Shown: one piece after another, positions 45,360-56,400 of the stretch
How the letters are laid out: the number at the start of each line of letters is the position of its first letter
How positions within the stretch are numbered: the first letter of the stretch is position 1
Assembly: GCA_025618425.1 (NCBI GenBank)
Contig: CM046838.1
Location: 44,719,302 to 44,783,301, forward strand
Direction of reading: 5' to 3'
DNA length: 64,000 nucleotides
From: Heliocidaris tuberculata
Lineage: Eukaryota > Echinodermata > Echinoidea > Camarodonta > Echinometridae
Position numbers and translations under genes: made by a program
Notes under the pieces: generated by a model
What the model was told of the DNA's origin: nothing
The model's input: the letters and a program-made list of their open reading frames with translations, nothing else
Databases searched by the model: none

Positions 45360-45924
45360 AGAAGAACAGTAAAAATCTCAAAATGATATTGCATTTTCGG
45401 CTTTGGGTTTATAGCAGTAAGCAAGCAATTGGGCGATAGTACAGTCCTGCAAGGAAACACACAAACGACAGTTTTACATGTGAACAAGTACACATACAAA
45501 AATACGTGAATACAGAGAACTGAACAATGACACAGTACAACAGAGAAGGGATTGCAAGAAGGACTTGACACAAAGAAAGAAAGAGAAAGTACAAGTATGG
45601 ACAAGTAGAGACAGCATAACACAGAAGTCTTCGTAGGCAGAGCGAACGAACGAGTTAATGAACAATAACAATAGTGGAACATCTCTGTTTGTTCCTGGCG
45701 AGACGCCCAATACATATAGTAGTACATAATATTATAGGAAATACACTCAAGATGCACTCACTGTAAAAAAACAAAAATATATATATACATATATGTGTGT
45801 GTTGAATGTAAAAAAGCTAATGGAAAGCATGATATTACTTGTATTTTGAATCATAAAAAATATTATTCAGTATGTCCAAAGACATGTACATGTAATAAAA
45901 AGAAATAGCTAGAAAATTATTTTT

Positions 45925-46410
45925 GAAGCTCATAGACAGTCTCGGTAGCGAAAATCATACTGGCAAGAAACTTATCTAACATAGTCACATACTATTCTCC
46001 TTTTATCATAAGGCACATGTAAGAGATTATTTAACATTCCATTCACGATTTCGAACAAATTTTAGTGTAAATATCTGTAAGAAACGCTTGGTAACGGCTT
46101 TTCACTGCCTCACGCTAAGACCATATCCACCCGAAGGTTCCCCACACAATAAACCCAGCGCTTCGCACTATGTGTAGCGTATTCTATAACACACATCAAT
46201 CCTCGTGTGAGTAATGTGTGTGGCCGTTGTTCGAATTTACATCCCCTCTTTTGGGGGCCAGGGATTTTTATTCTTTTCACCTCTAATTCGACAAATATTT
46301 CACTTGAGGAGGAAAAAACTTCACAGCATCTTAGTTATGTTAGTACCCTGCTATTTATTAAGTAAAATCAAAGAAATCTCAAGAAAAGTTTTTGAGGGCT
46401 TCCCAAAACT
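45925..46410. repeat. Block d, copy 3
   Basis: Closely similar to 30255-30725; the match ends soon after GAGGGCTT, where the copies diverge. Confidence 0.75.
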
Positions 46411-46739
46411 ATCTAATACCTTTAAACTTTTACCAGCCACAATCCCTCTAGATTTCATTTTACATAAGTCCCTTGAATATTTGCCTCTATGTATACAGAT
46501 TTGGATTTCTATCAAGCACGATCAAGATACAAAGAAAAAAGCGATAGGTGAAGTTGTAGCCATGTCCTACAACTTAGTTCTATAGGGAGGAAAGGGAGGA
46601 AATGAAATCGCCACTATAGACGGGTGGCCACCATTCAAACGGAACCATATGTCCATTCTTAGAACCACTATGATTTCATTCTACCCCACTGGTAATTTGC
46701 AAATGAAATACAGGACAGGATTACCGCCATGAATTTCTT

Positions 46740-46761
46740 GTTCAAGGGCGTAAGCTGGGGG

Positions 46762-46793
<32 letters not shown>

Positions 46794-47524
46794 GCGGAGG
46801 CATAGGAGTTCCGCCCCTGAAAAAAAAAAAAAAAAAAAAACTTTTTTCCTCCTTTCAACAGCTTCAAAAACAAGGGGGCACATGACCCGAAACATTCTGT
46901 AAAACAATTATTAGTCTTGATTTCTGCCCCAAACCTTATACTAAAAGTCAGGCCATCTATAGAGGTCGGCCAAATCCATTCTTGTCTCATGACGACAGTA
47001 CCGCGAGACTTATAGTTAATTAAAACCCTTTCGCACCTATAACACCCGAAACTGACGCCCGAAACAGAGATTACTTAAACGCCCCGGAACCTGGGGGGGG
47101 GGGGGGGGGGTCACTCGCGGACTGAAGTGGTACCCATGCTCGTCTAAGCACCTCAAAACTGGACCAAAAAGGAAGTAATTCTTGGTGTCAAATTCTACCT
47201 CTAAAAGGATATTGTAAAATATACCCTTAAAAGGCATAAATGGCGTAGGAAAATGTACCAACAAATGTCGAAGAACGCCTATTTCTCAAAAAACGTCGAA
47301 TGTTAGACTGTACAACACCCATTTTTTCTACAAAAAGAAGAAAAAAAAAAAAAAAACGTCGAATGTAAGACTGAAAAACACCCCGTTTTCTCAAAACCGT
47401 CGAATGTAAGACTGAAAAACACCCCTTTTCCCCCAAAGACGTCATCTGATCCTTTCATTCGACTTTTTTTTTTTGACAAGCATGGGTACCCGGCATGGGT
47501 ACCACTTCACTCAGTCTCTGAGTG

Positions 47525-47560
<36 letters not shown>

Positions 47561-47660
47561 GCCCAGAAAGCCCGCTTGACTTCAGTATCCTTTATATACC
47601 TCACTTTAAGAATCTTTCCTAATCCTATCATCTGATTGGTTGAAAGTGCAGTCATGGTTT
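46740..47660. repeat. Poly-G/C-rich diverged repeats
   Basis: A G run at 47092-47110 and a 34-nt C run at 47526-47558 bracket segments with repeated ACGTCGAATGT(T/A)AGACTG (47283-47420, three copies). The two sides share GGTACCCATGC in inverted orientation, so this may be one foldback element. Confidence 0.5.
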
Positions 47661-47732
47661 TTATGATTGTAACATTTCAAGCACAGAGTTGCATGGTGAT
47701 ATATATGCAATGATAGGTTTTTGTAAAATTAA

Positions 47733-48341
47733 AGGCCAAGTCCACACCAATATCAAGTTGATTTCAATAAATAGAGTCAAATTAAACAAGCATAATGCTG
47801 AAAATTTCATCAAAATCGGATGTAAAATAAGAAAGGTTTGACACTTTAAAGTTTCGCCTATTTTCACAAAACAGTTATATGCATAACACGGTGGATATGC
47901 AAATGAGATAGCTGATGGTGTCACACACTCACTATTTCTTTTGTATTTTATTATATGAATTATAGAATATTTCAATTTTTGCAGATTTGACAATAAGGAA
48001 GCTCTTCCTTGAATCACAATATGTTACAACAATGACAATTCCACAAGTTCAGTGAGGTATCAATTTTTGTTTCACATCATAATGAGGAAAAAAATGAAAT
48101 ATTTCACATTTCATATGATAAAATACAAACGAAATAGTGAGTGGATGACGTCATCGGTTCCCTCATTTGCATACCGACCAGGATGTGCATACAGTATAAC
48201 TGTTTTGTGAAATTAAGCGAAACTTTAAAATTTCGTAACTTTCTTATTTTACATCCGATTTTGATGAAATTTTCAGCATTATGCTTGTTTAATTTTACTC
48301 TACTTTTTCAAATCAACTTGATATTAGTGTGGACTTGGCCT
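47733..48341. mobile_element. Foldback MITE with TTAA target site
   Basis: Inverted ends AGGCCAAGTCCACACCAATA and GTGTGGACTTGGCCT. TTAA lies on both sides (47729-47732 and 48342-48345). The arms include ATTTCATCAAAATCGGATGT and its complement. The right TTAA overlaps the stop codon of a LINE fragment. Confidence 0.85.
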
Positions 48342-50000
48342 TTAACTCTGCAGGTTGAGGTGGTTTTTAACACTTTTTTGAAACAAGCCAAGAGTTTTCA
48401 TGTTGACTATACTTTTAGGGAGTTTGTTCCAGTCGTTTGTAGTTTTCGGATAGAATGAGTTCATATAATAATAATCTGTTCTTGCTGTTCTGGGTACATG
48501 CATCTTTAAGTTATGATGATCTGTTCTTCCAATTCTGTTCGCAGGTTTGCACATGTTATTACGTCCTATATCTGTGATGTCATTAACAAGCTTATAACAC
48601 TAAAAAAATAAGTTGGAGGTACTTTCGTCTACTCTCTAATGTATTCATACTAAATGCTTGTAACAAAGTGTTGTAACTACATGTACTACTCCAGTCTTTG
48701 TTCAACATTCTTACGTATAACGTTTTTTTTAATCTTTACAATCAGTTGGCTACCGCTTTGTTTCTGTATGGATCACATGCTGTGCAACAATAATCCAAAC
48801 ATGAGCGTACTGAAGATTCTGTAAAGGGTTTTTAAAACTGGTTTTGGTCAGTCAACGCAGTCCCTCCGTATTATGTACCAAAAAGGTCTATTGCACTTTA
48901 CATGTAATTCGGTACAATGATCATTCCAATTTTAAGTGTTATTTATCACAAGACCCAAGTATTTCTCAGTTGATGCACTGTAAAAAAAAAATTCATCGAA
49001 ATTACTCAACAAAATTATGTCAACAGATTGCCTTGATTATTTTAAGTATTTGTCACAGGAAATTTTAAGTATAATTTACCTATTTTGCTTAATAAATTTT
49101 TACTCAGTTAAATTGAGTTACATTAACGTAAATAATTTAAGTATCGTAATCATGATAGATAACAATTAAAAAAAATGACATGTTTAAACGTGTACCCATC
49201 TAACATTCACTGACAATTTTTCAATTTACGTGATTTGGGATTTAACCAATTATCTATCATCATCACCAACAAACACTATTACTTACGCTTTAATTTGACA
49301 ACTATTGAAAGGGCTCCGAATTCTATATATACTCGATCGTATCATCTTTAAAAGAAAATTGGTTGACAATTTTCCTGAAATATCAAGTTTTGATTTGTTT
49401 TGAATTGAGTGACAATTAAAAATTGTCTTATCTTCTTATATTTGCTTAAATGAATTAGGAAATATTTTAAACTTCTTAAATTTTCATTCAACCACAAAAA
49501 AGAATTGTTTTATTTAAAAAAAAAGAGATGAATTTGGTCTTAATGAATATTCATGAATTATGTTAATACTTATATTACGCACTGCATCAGTCTTCACTTA
49601 AAAAAGATAAGTACAATCAACATAAATTGTTTGAGTAATATGTATAACTTCTTATTTTGAGTTAACATTACTAAATTGATACAAGTTGAAATTACTTAAA
49701 TTTTCTTTCATATTTATTTTACTTTAGAATTTCACGTATATTCTACTAAATTGAAAGTTTGAGTTAGTAAGACTTAAATCGAGTGCGTAAGTGGCAAAAC
49801 TTATGTTTTGAAGTAAATTCTACATGGGAAAAATAAGTAAAAATTACCAATAGGCATACTATTTTTTACAGTGTGTACTTTGTAACCCTTGACCATTATT
49901 AGTATATTTAAAACTAACATTATGAACCTTCCTAGGCATCATAATCTTGGATTTAGATATGTTGTAATCAAGGAGGCAATGTGGCCTGACAGAATTCAGC
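48342..50000 (-). pseudogene. LINE reverse-transcriptase C-terminal fragment, interrupted
   Basis: Read on the - strand, the right part (about 50000-49874) gives LLDYNISKSKIMMPRK and the left part (48975-48342) gives EKYLGLVINNTLKWNDHC and, near the end, RTARTDYYYMNSFYP and DWNKLPKSI. These are the thumb and C-terminus of a CR1/L2-like reverse transcriptase, with internal stops. The element at 48976-49873 splits it. Confidence 0.75.
48976..49873. mobile_element. AT-rich element with CACTGTAAAAAA inverted ends
   Basis: Left CACTGTAAAAAAAAA, right TTTTTTACAGTG. The interior is AT-rich with repeated TTAAGTA/TACTTAA-like words and no frames. It sits inside the LINE fragment. At most 2-3 bp of flanking duplication is visible, so the family is open (Chapaev- or hAT-like). 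Confidence 0.65.
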
Positions 50001-50337
50001 ATAAGCTGAGATTAAATCGACATTTAAATTAAAATAAAACCAGCCATCTTCAAGAGTAAATGTTTTTACTGGAAATAGTTTTGACTTGTTGAATGATATT
50101 TTGCTGATTGAATGATTACTGACATCAGGTAAGCAATCATTTGATTAACAAAGCAGCTTATAGGCAAGGTACCAAATCACAAGCTTTATAATTTTCTGAA
50201 CAATACTTAAACACCTACATAACCTACACTGTATCGTCCAGGAAAAGCTTGTTTGTGATGTGATATCTATTCTAATTTTCTAAACTTTAGTTCCACCTCC
50301 CCAAGATGTGCACCTCCCCATGCCCAAACCAGCCTAC

Positions 50338-50532
50338 GCCCTTGTTGTTCACACGGCCCGTCACGCCATTGTCCGTTTTCACCGGTGCGGGATCGGATTA
50401 CACCGCAGTCTTCTTCATGGCTAGGGGTGTCAGCTGGTTGACCGGGTGCCCACGAGTTGAAGTCTACGGGAGACCCGTCAGACCACTGGAAGTCGCCTTC
50501 AGAAGAAATGTCGTTAAAGCCGAGCCAAAGGC
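50338..50532 (-). CDS. C-type lectin domain exon
   Basis: On the - strand, acceptor ATTCAG precedes 50532 and donor GTAGGC follows 50338. The 195-nt exon is phase 1 on both sides. It encodes LWLGFNDISSEGDFQWSDGS, then VDFNSWAPGQPAD, EEDCGVI and NGQWRDGPC. These are the WIGL-type strand, the W-DGS motif, the long loop and the closing cysteines of a C-type lectin domain. The sugar motif reads QPA rather than QPD or EPN, and WND is WRD, so calcium/sugar binding may be altered. The leader exon at 58.0 kb is upstream on the same strand; the terminal cysteine exon was not found. Confidence 0.82.
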
Positions 50533-50842
50533 CTGAATACGTACCCTATGATACAGGGGCAAAGATGTAAGAAGCATTAGCTTATTTGAAGAAGGGACAG
50601 TTTTTCCCCTCCCCCGATAGAGGGAGGGGGGGGGGGGATAATAATGGACTTTTCAGTTTAGTGAGGATATCATTACAAGGTAAAATATCAGTAAATTGCT
50701 GTTAAAACCTCATAGACATATTATGGAAATTTTCTAAAATGTTACCTGATCGGCTGCAATGTAACCTCGAAAAACGGTTATGTTAAGAATAGGTCACTGA
50801 AGTAAAAATAGAGAGAAAGGGAAATTGGAGTTATAAATCTAA

Positions 50843-51349
50843 AGGGTAAGTCCATCCTGGTATTTAGTTGATATAAATAAAAGCAGAGAAACGAGAGAAA
50901 CTGAGTCGTAAAAGTTTCAGCAAAATCCGATAAGAAATAAGAAAGTTATGAACTTTTGAAGTTGTAATCAATCAAACACAAATTGGCAACTCCGTGAAGT
51001 ATCTTGCGAGCTCCTCTCCCATTCAGAACAGAAAAAGATGATAAAGTTTCATTTTCTTAGTTTCTGATGAAGGAACAGATTTGTTTCATGCAGGTTTTGT
51101 GTAAAACCATATGAGCCATGAATATATCTAAGGTGCATGTATGTTTGAATATTTTCTTTAGAGAAAATGGAAATTAGTGATTTTTGGGGGTACAGGGCAA
51201 ATGGGAGAGGAGCTCGCAAGATACGTCACGGAGTTGCCAATTTGTATTTGATTGATTACAACTTCAACAATTCATAACTTTCTTATTTCTTATCGTATTT
51301 TGCTCAAACTTTCACTGATCTGTTTCTTATAATCAGGTAGACTTTCCCT
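50843..51349. mobile_element. Foldback MITE (AGGGTAAGTCC ends)
   Basis: Left AGGGTAAGTCCATCC, right GGTAGACTTTCCCT. The arms share TTGGCAACTCCGTGA and GCGAGCTCCTCTCCCATT in inverted orientation. The left arm has AAATAAGAAAGTTATGAA, also in the 13.1- and 38.9-kb elements. Confidence 0.75.
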
Positions 51350-51604
51350 TGGTACATTGGTACATACCAATAGAGATAAAAATGAACCTCTTTGCGTTGA
51401 ACTCAATCTGAAATATCCTGAAACAAATAAAATTGGCTTAACTCGCTCCCAATTCCCTATAAATTCACTGAATATCGCTGTTACTCACGCCACTACAATA
51501 TTGTGAAAATAATATCATATCAAAATCATGATTTCCTTAGTCCTAACCCATACTACGCTCCACAAAATTTAGAGCCTAGAAAAGTGTTTTTCTTGCGTAA
51601 ATAC

Positions 51605-51747
51605 CTGGGGAGCGTTTCATGAAAGGAAGTTGTCGGATATTTCATCCGACAACTGTTATAAGCTACTGAAATCCTTGCATCTGATTGGCTGAGAGCAAAT
51701 TTGGCGGATAAAATATCTGACAAGTCCTTTCATGAAACACCCCCCAG
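51605..51747. mobile_element. Palindromic MITE (GCGTTTCATGAAAGG ends)
   Basis: CTGGGGAGCGTTTCATGAAA on the left, TTTCATGAAACACCCCCC on the right. Arms have TTGTCGGATATTTCATCC and a related inverted copy. The centre has CTGATTGGCTGA. Confidence 0.82.
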
Positions 51748-51794
51748 GATCACCATTGGTTCGGAGGTTAAAAACATATCATGTGAAGAGATGG

Positions 51795-51843
51795 AGAAAA
51801 TGAGAGAGAGAGAAATGGAGAGAGAGAGGGAAATGGAGAGAGG

Positions 51844-51885
<42 letters not shown>
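51795..51885 (+). repeat. (GA)n microsatellite
   Basis: GAGAGA tract; frames on both strands are artefacts. Confidence 0.93.
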
Positions 51886-52296
51886 ACGAGGGAAAGAGTC
51901 AGATAGATAGGGGTGCATGCCATGGTTAACAAAGCTATGAAATGACTTGTGTGCTGCAACGTCAAATTTCTTGGGAGGGACGTTTGGGGAAAAACTCATT
52001 TTGAACTATTAACATTTAAAGCCAGTAAATTAAATCGGCTATCGCAGGTTCTTGGTGTCCTCTGCAAATACTCAGCGATTCTTTCTACAGTCATAAGCAC
52101 ATTTTCACACATCTCACCCAATATTTCTGTCAAATACACTCTAGGAGAGAACAATATCGTCAGTATCCGATAACAAGTCTACATTAACACTATAATTACA
52201 ACGGAGGTGAACAGAGAGAAAAGTTAAAAGATATTTACGTCTTTCTTTCGTGAATTTTCGAAGAGAGAATTCACGAAGTTCTGCTCTGCTTGAGAA

Positions 52297-52465
52297 TAGA
52301 GAGCTTACGAAACAGGACGGGAGAGCGAACAGAACGTTCACTCGAGCGGAAAATCGATCTGCGCATGCGCCAATGCGAAACTCTCTCCGTCCCGTTCATT
52401 TTCAGGACGGTATTCAGGCGAAATAACGTCCGGTCTGCTAACAGGACGGATCTATGCAATAGACC
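52297..52465. mobile_element. GC-rich palindromic MITE (TTACGAAACRGGACGG ends), copy 1
   Basis: It contains GAGCTTACGAAACAGGACGG and several GGACGG/CCGTCC words in both orientations. The same end sequence occurs inverted at about 55668-55758. Confidence 0.5.
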
Positions 52466-53157
52466 AGTTCGGAGTTAGCTTGGGTACAAATGACCCCCCA
52501 AAATCCACATATCTTTTGCACATAGAGACATCCCACTTTGTGCCTTTTAGAATAGTCACTGCCCATAAGGGTGAAGGTGATTCATGAATACCTTTTGTCA
52601 GCCCACTGTAGAAGAATACTTCCAGCTGTGTATCAAAGAATGTCCCTCTGATAAATACATAAATAATGATTACATGACTATCATGAGCATGTATCCAGTA
52701 TCCGTCTCAGTGGGTTTTACAATTTGGGTACAAATGACCTTTATCTGCTGTCACCCTGACCCTGATTTCCTCTTACCAGGGAGAGTCTAATAGCATTTCT
52801 TTTATTATGCCTTGCTCTTTTGTATGCCTTTGTTATAAATGCTTTAGCCAGGTGCAAGAAAGTTTAGGTTTTTACTGTATTGTAAGGAGCTCGCGCGGTT
52901 AGGGTTGCTGCATTGTAAGGAGCTCTGCTTCGAATTAATTAGACTATTAAGGTGTTTTTCTGTTGCTAGGTTTTTGGGGAAAGATAGGAGGTAATTGGAT
53001 GAAATTCTAGGTGTGTCAGGTCATGAGTCGTAGTGAGAGCTGTTTGAAGGAAAAATCAGTGCAGATCTCATGTAACTGTTGTGAGGAGAGGTTGAGCTCA
53101 TCTTCCTCGTGTATGAGAGGCTGTCGTGTTGTGATGTGATTGGGTGTGATTTGAGGC

Positions 53158-53276
53158 CTATATAGATTCTTCCCATCGGCAAGCATTTCTGGCTAGCAAC
53201 ATTTAGGAACTTTTCCCTGGCTGCTCACACCGCACACCAACAGCACAACACCAAGAACCAGACCAGACAGATATCC
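53158..53276 (+). promoter_or_regulatory. TATA-type promoter with possible first exon or LTR
   Basis: CTATATAG at 53158-53165 is followed about 110 bp later by CAGATATCC before GTAAGTTG, a strong donor at 53277. Upstream, ATTGTAAGGAGCTC occurs twice (52877 and 52914 region). No following exon was recognised. A solo LTR is an alternative. Confidence 0.35.
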
Positions 53277-53689
53277 GTAAGTTGAATTATTTACTAATTA
53301 AAATATTTTGTAGAAGTAAGGACTTGCGTATATGATTGTGTAGAATTATGAGTTTCTGTTTCCTTTCGTATTGTATGATATGTAATAAGAAGGCACAGAT
53401 TTACATTACGTGTATTTTATATATAGAATAATTCCAGTAAAAAAAAAAAATAATAATAATTTTGTTTCTTTTAATTGCATGTTGACATTTTAAAAAGATG
53501 TCTTTCTTTTGTATGCTAAAATCAACTTGAAAATCAATGAAGCTCAATTTCTTGTGCATGAAGGTATTAATTGTCGGGCAAACAGGTTACATGTGAAATT
53601 TTGAAGTGTATAATGTGTTTAAAAGTAGTAAGGACAATCCATTCATAGTGTCAGGGAGTATTTGTTAGAATCCGTTTTGGTATAATCTT

Positions 53690-54040
53690 TCTATATACAG
53701 TCGCATTTTTCGTCCATCGCTTAGCTGGGCTAAGCTCGTCAACTCTTGGCAAGGACGCCGGCCTTGTGCCTTTATCGTCACTTTTCACTCTGAGCTGTAT
53801 TCAACTACGTTCGTCTCAGATGTCGCTTTCGAATTCGACATCCGGATCGTCTTCGATGACATAAAAAAAAACACCAGGCCTAGTCCTCTGTGTTCTTCAT
53901 CGCGACTGCTCTCCAAGCAAGGTCGTGACCCCCAATGAACTTGGATTTTCGTTCATGCGTTTTGCACGAATCGGTCGAGTTGGGTTCTACAACTTGCCAG
54001 CATTCCTCATCAAAAGTAGGACACAAAACTTTTGACGATA
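53690..54040 (+). other. GC-richer island, nature unknown
   Basis: It stands out from AT-rich surroundings. No long frame and no repeat partner in the window was seen. Confidence 0.3.
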
Positions 54041-54563
54041 TACCTTAGAGAATGGTTTATTTACCCAGTAAAGATATATTTAAAAAAAACTTTCTTTGAC
54101 TTATGAAGGTTTTATTATTGCATACAAAATTACAATTAATTTGATATCATAGTGAACAGTTAACTTGTGTGAAATTGGATACTATTTTGTCCTTTCAACT
54201 GTAAAACATTTTGAGTTTATAATTTGGAAAAGACAAGAAAATAATAAAGCATCAAGTTGATATAAGTGTAATTCCATACAAGTTTTATTCTTGACCTATT
54301 TCGCAGTATTTTGTATTTAATTATTGTAGTGTATTTTCATAATAATCACATTCACTTGATATTTTGTACAATAATTCCTTGGTAGTAAAATACCTTACAA
54401 ATTTGGCAACAAACAAGTGACATCTGCTCATGCTCAGATTGTATCTACGAACTCGCTTATTGTGTACACTGGATGTAAACAAGACGCACGTGTATGACAG
54501 CTGACAGCAACTTATGTTGATAGGCACGATCACCAAATCCAAGAAAAGAATTGTTATATTTAA

Positions 54564-54970
54564 CCCTTTCAGGACAGGAATTATTTAAGGGTTAAATTGA
54601 TCACATTTTGTTCTTCAAATTGGCAACAGTAATATTTTCTTTTAGTGGTACATAGTTCAAATAACTTGTATTGTCTTTGAAAAAAATATACATGGTTAGG
54701 AATTAGCCGTAAAGTTTTAAAAATTGCCAATTTGGATGAAAAAACAATGATTTTGAACCTCTCAATGTGTTGCCAATTTAAGGATCTCAAAGTTTATTCT
54801 CGTTTTTAAAATTCCTGGCATCAAACGCAATATGGTCATGCAATAAAAATGGACATAGTGTGTGTAGAAAATTTTGCTCTTTCTGCTCATGCATCTGGTA
54901 TATTTTTTAGAGCTCTGAATCGAAAGTTATAGAGCCAAACCACACAATGTGGTCAATTGTCTTGAAAGGG
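54564..54970. mobile_element. MITE with CCCTTT ends and TTAA target site
   Basis: Ends CCCTTTCAGGACA (left) and TGTCTTGAAAGGG (right), with TTAA at 54560-54563 and 54971-54974. CCC-starting ends plus TTAA fit piggyBac-type elements. 407 bp, no frame. Confidence 0.78.
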
Positions 54971-55667
54971 TTAACTGTTAAGAGTTCCAGTTAGTTGTGA
55001 AATATGGCTACCAGCACAAGTACTTGCTCGATGAGTGAATTTGCAGATTTAACTTTGTGTCTTTTCCAAATGAATTGTTTCTAAGTCCAACAAGTTAATC
55101 AAACTTGAATAGGCCTACTACTTTACTAGTTCAAGTCACAGTTCAATACATGATGGTGGGCTTTATGACTGTGTCCGTGCACCCAACATTTCACTTTAGT
55201 CTTTACATTGACAAGCTTTATGTTTGGTGTTCCCCTAATGGCTTACTTCATTTTAATCTTCATGTTCTGGAGGGTAATTGTGCCGAAAATCTCATCAAAT
55301 TCTAATGCTATTTTCACAAGAAAAGGCGATGTTTACATGGTGTCAATTTGACATTGCAAAGAAAATGTCTGCGCACTCATTTACACGCAGTTTGGGTTTG
55401 TTTGTATGAAAGGTGACATTTTCAAGGCCTAGATGTTATGTAAAGTAGACCTTTCTCATCAGTTTTTCATAATTTTTGCACATGCATATCACTATAAATG
55501 ATATTAAGATTATGTGTAGAGAGTATGCTTCCCTTTTTGACGTTTGGATTTGTGCAGTTGTGCGTATATGGGCAGACATGGGGCACCAATCAATACTGAG
55601 GCGTATACTGTTAACGGCGGGGGTCGCGCTCGCGTCGCCGTCCATTTCGCATCGTAACTAAAGTTAA

Positions 55668-55758
55668 GAACAGGACGGGAACGGTGTGCGAGGACGGTCA
55701 CGGTCGGTCGATTCCCCCGTCGCACTGCCCCTCCGTCCCGTTTCGTAAGCACTCTAAT
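55668..55758. mobile_element. GC-rich palindromic MITE, copy 2 (short)
   Basis: GAACAGGACGGGAACGG on the left and CCGTCCCGTTTCGTAAGC on the right; the right end is the inverse of the end at 52302-52320. Confidence 0.5.
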
Positions 55759-55924
55759 GAATAGAAACGAGATGACCCAAACTGTCTCTGACTGCTTGTC
55801 CATCGCCAAGAGAGGGCACTGTGTAACTCTGGCAAAACATCTCAGCCTCGTTCCATCACTTGTTGTAGCTGAAGAACCTTTTGTTAAAGTGGACAAATGG
55901 AACCACATCATAATACAATTTAGT

Positions 55925-55984
55925 GGGGTTTTTTGTCCCCGCCGAACGAAGTTCGCGAGGGGACTATGAAACGGGCTCCGTTCG

Positions 55985-56015
<31 letters not shown>

Positions 56016-56400
56016 CCGTCCGTCCGTCCGTCTGTCCGTGTGTGCTCAAATGTTAGGAAATGCTACTTCTCCGTCATTTCTTGGCCGATTTTGATTCCGA
56101 TTGTTTTATCTGATAGGGCTGGGTGGGGGCTTCCAAACTTCTACACAGAATTTTGAAATTCATTATTCATGCAAATTTATGCAAATTTATTCAAAATGGC
56201 TGAAGGTTCATAATGTTTTCATGTTTTATATTTCAGTTGTATACATGCATTGTTGGTATTCTCTTCTTTTGCATGCAGTAACATTATTATTTTATTCACT
56301 AAAGTTTTTCACTGAAGTTTTAAGGTTCAGGCTAGTTAATTTCCACAGATCTGCACTTCCGGTGGGGACATTTATTACGCATTGCGTAATTTACTCATTC
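55925..56400 (+). repeat. Dispersed repeat with TG/TCCG tract
   Basis: TTTGTCCCCGCCGAACGAAG is followed by CGAGGGGACTAT, then (GT)n and (CCGT)n tracts and TTGGCCGATTTTGATTCC. The start forms a small hairpin. Known from general appearance as a dispersed repeat of marine invertebrates; no coding region. Confidence 0.5.

Larger units (their letters stand above)
41243..45760 (-). mobile_element. CR1/jockey-like non-LTR retrotransposon, nearly complete but broken
   Basis: On the - strand: a possible 5' region to about 45760, an endonuclease frame (45359-44193), a reverse-transcriptase frame (to 41936 with breaks) and an AT-rich 3' UTR ending in AATTTG repeats at about 41243-41268. Short tandem repeats at the 3' end are usual in CR1/L2-type LINEs. 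Disruptions: a frameshift in an A7 run (44219-44225), a 446-bp insertion (42654-43099) and a frameshift near 42230. I did not resolve its flanking duplication. Confidence 0.85.

Noticed and set aside
45347..45757. Frame upstream of the LINE endonuclease as ORF1
   Set aside because: No RNA-binding or zinc-knuckle motif; competing frames overlap it, so it is more likely LINE 5' UTR.
46214..46585. 123-codon + strand frame
   Set aside because: It crosses block d into unique sequence, lacks domain features and the block copies do not keep the frame.
55510..56049. 179-codon frame on the - strand
   Set aside because: It spans a MITE, a GT microsatellite and a dispersed repeat; no domain features.
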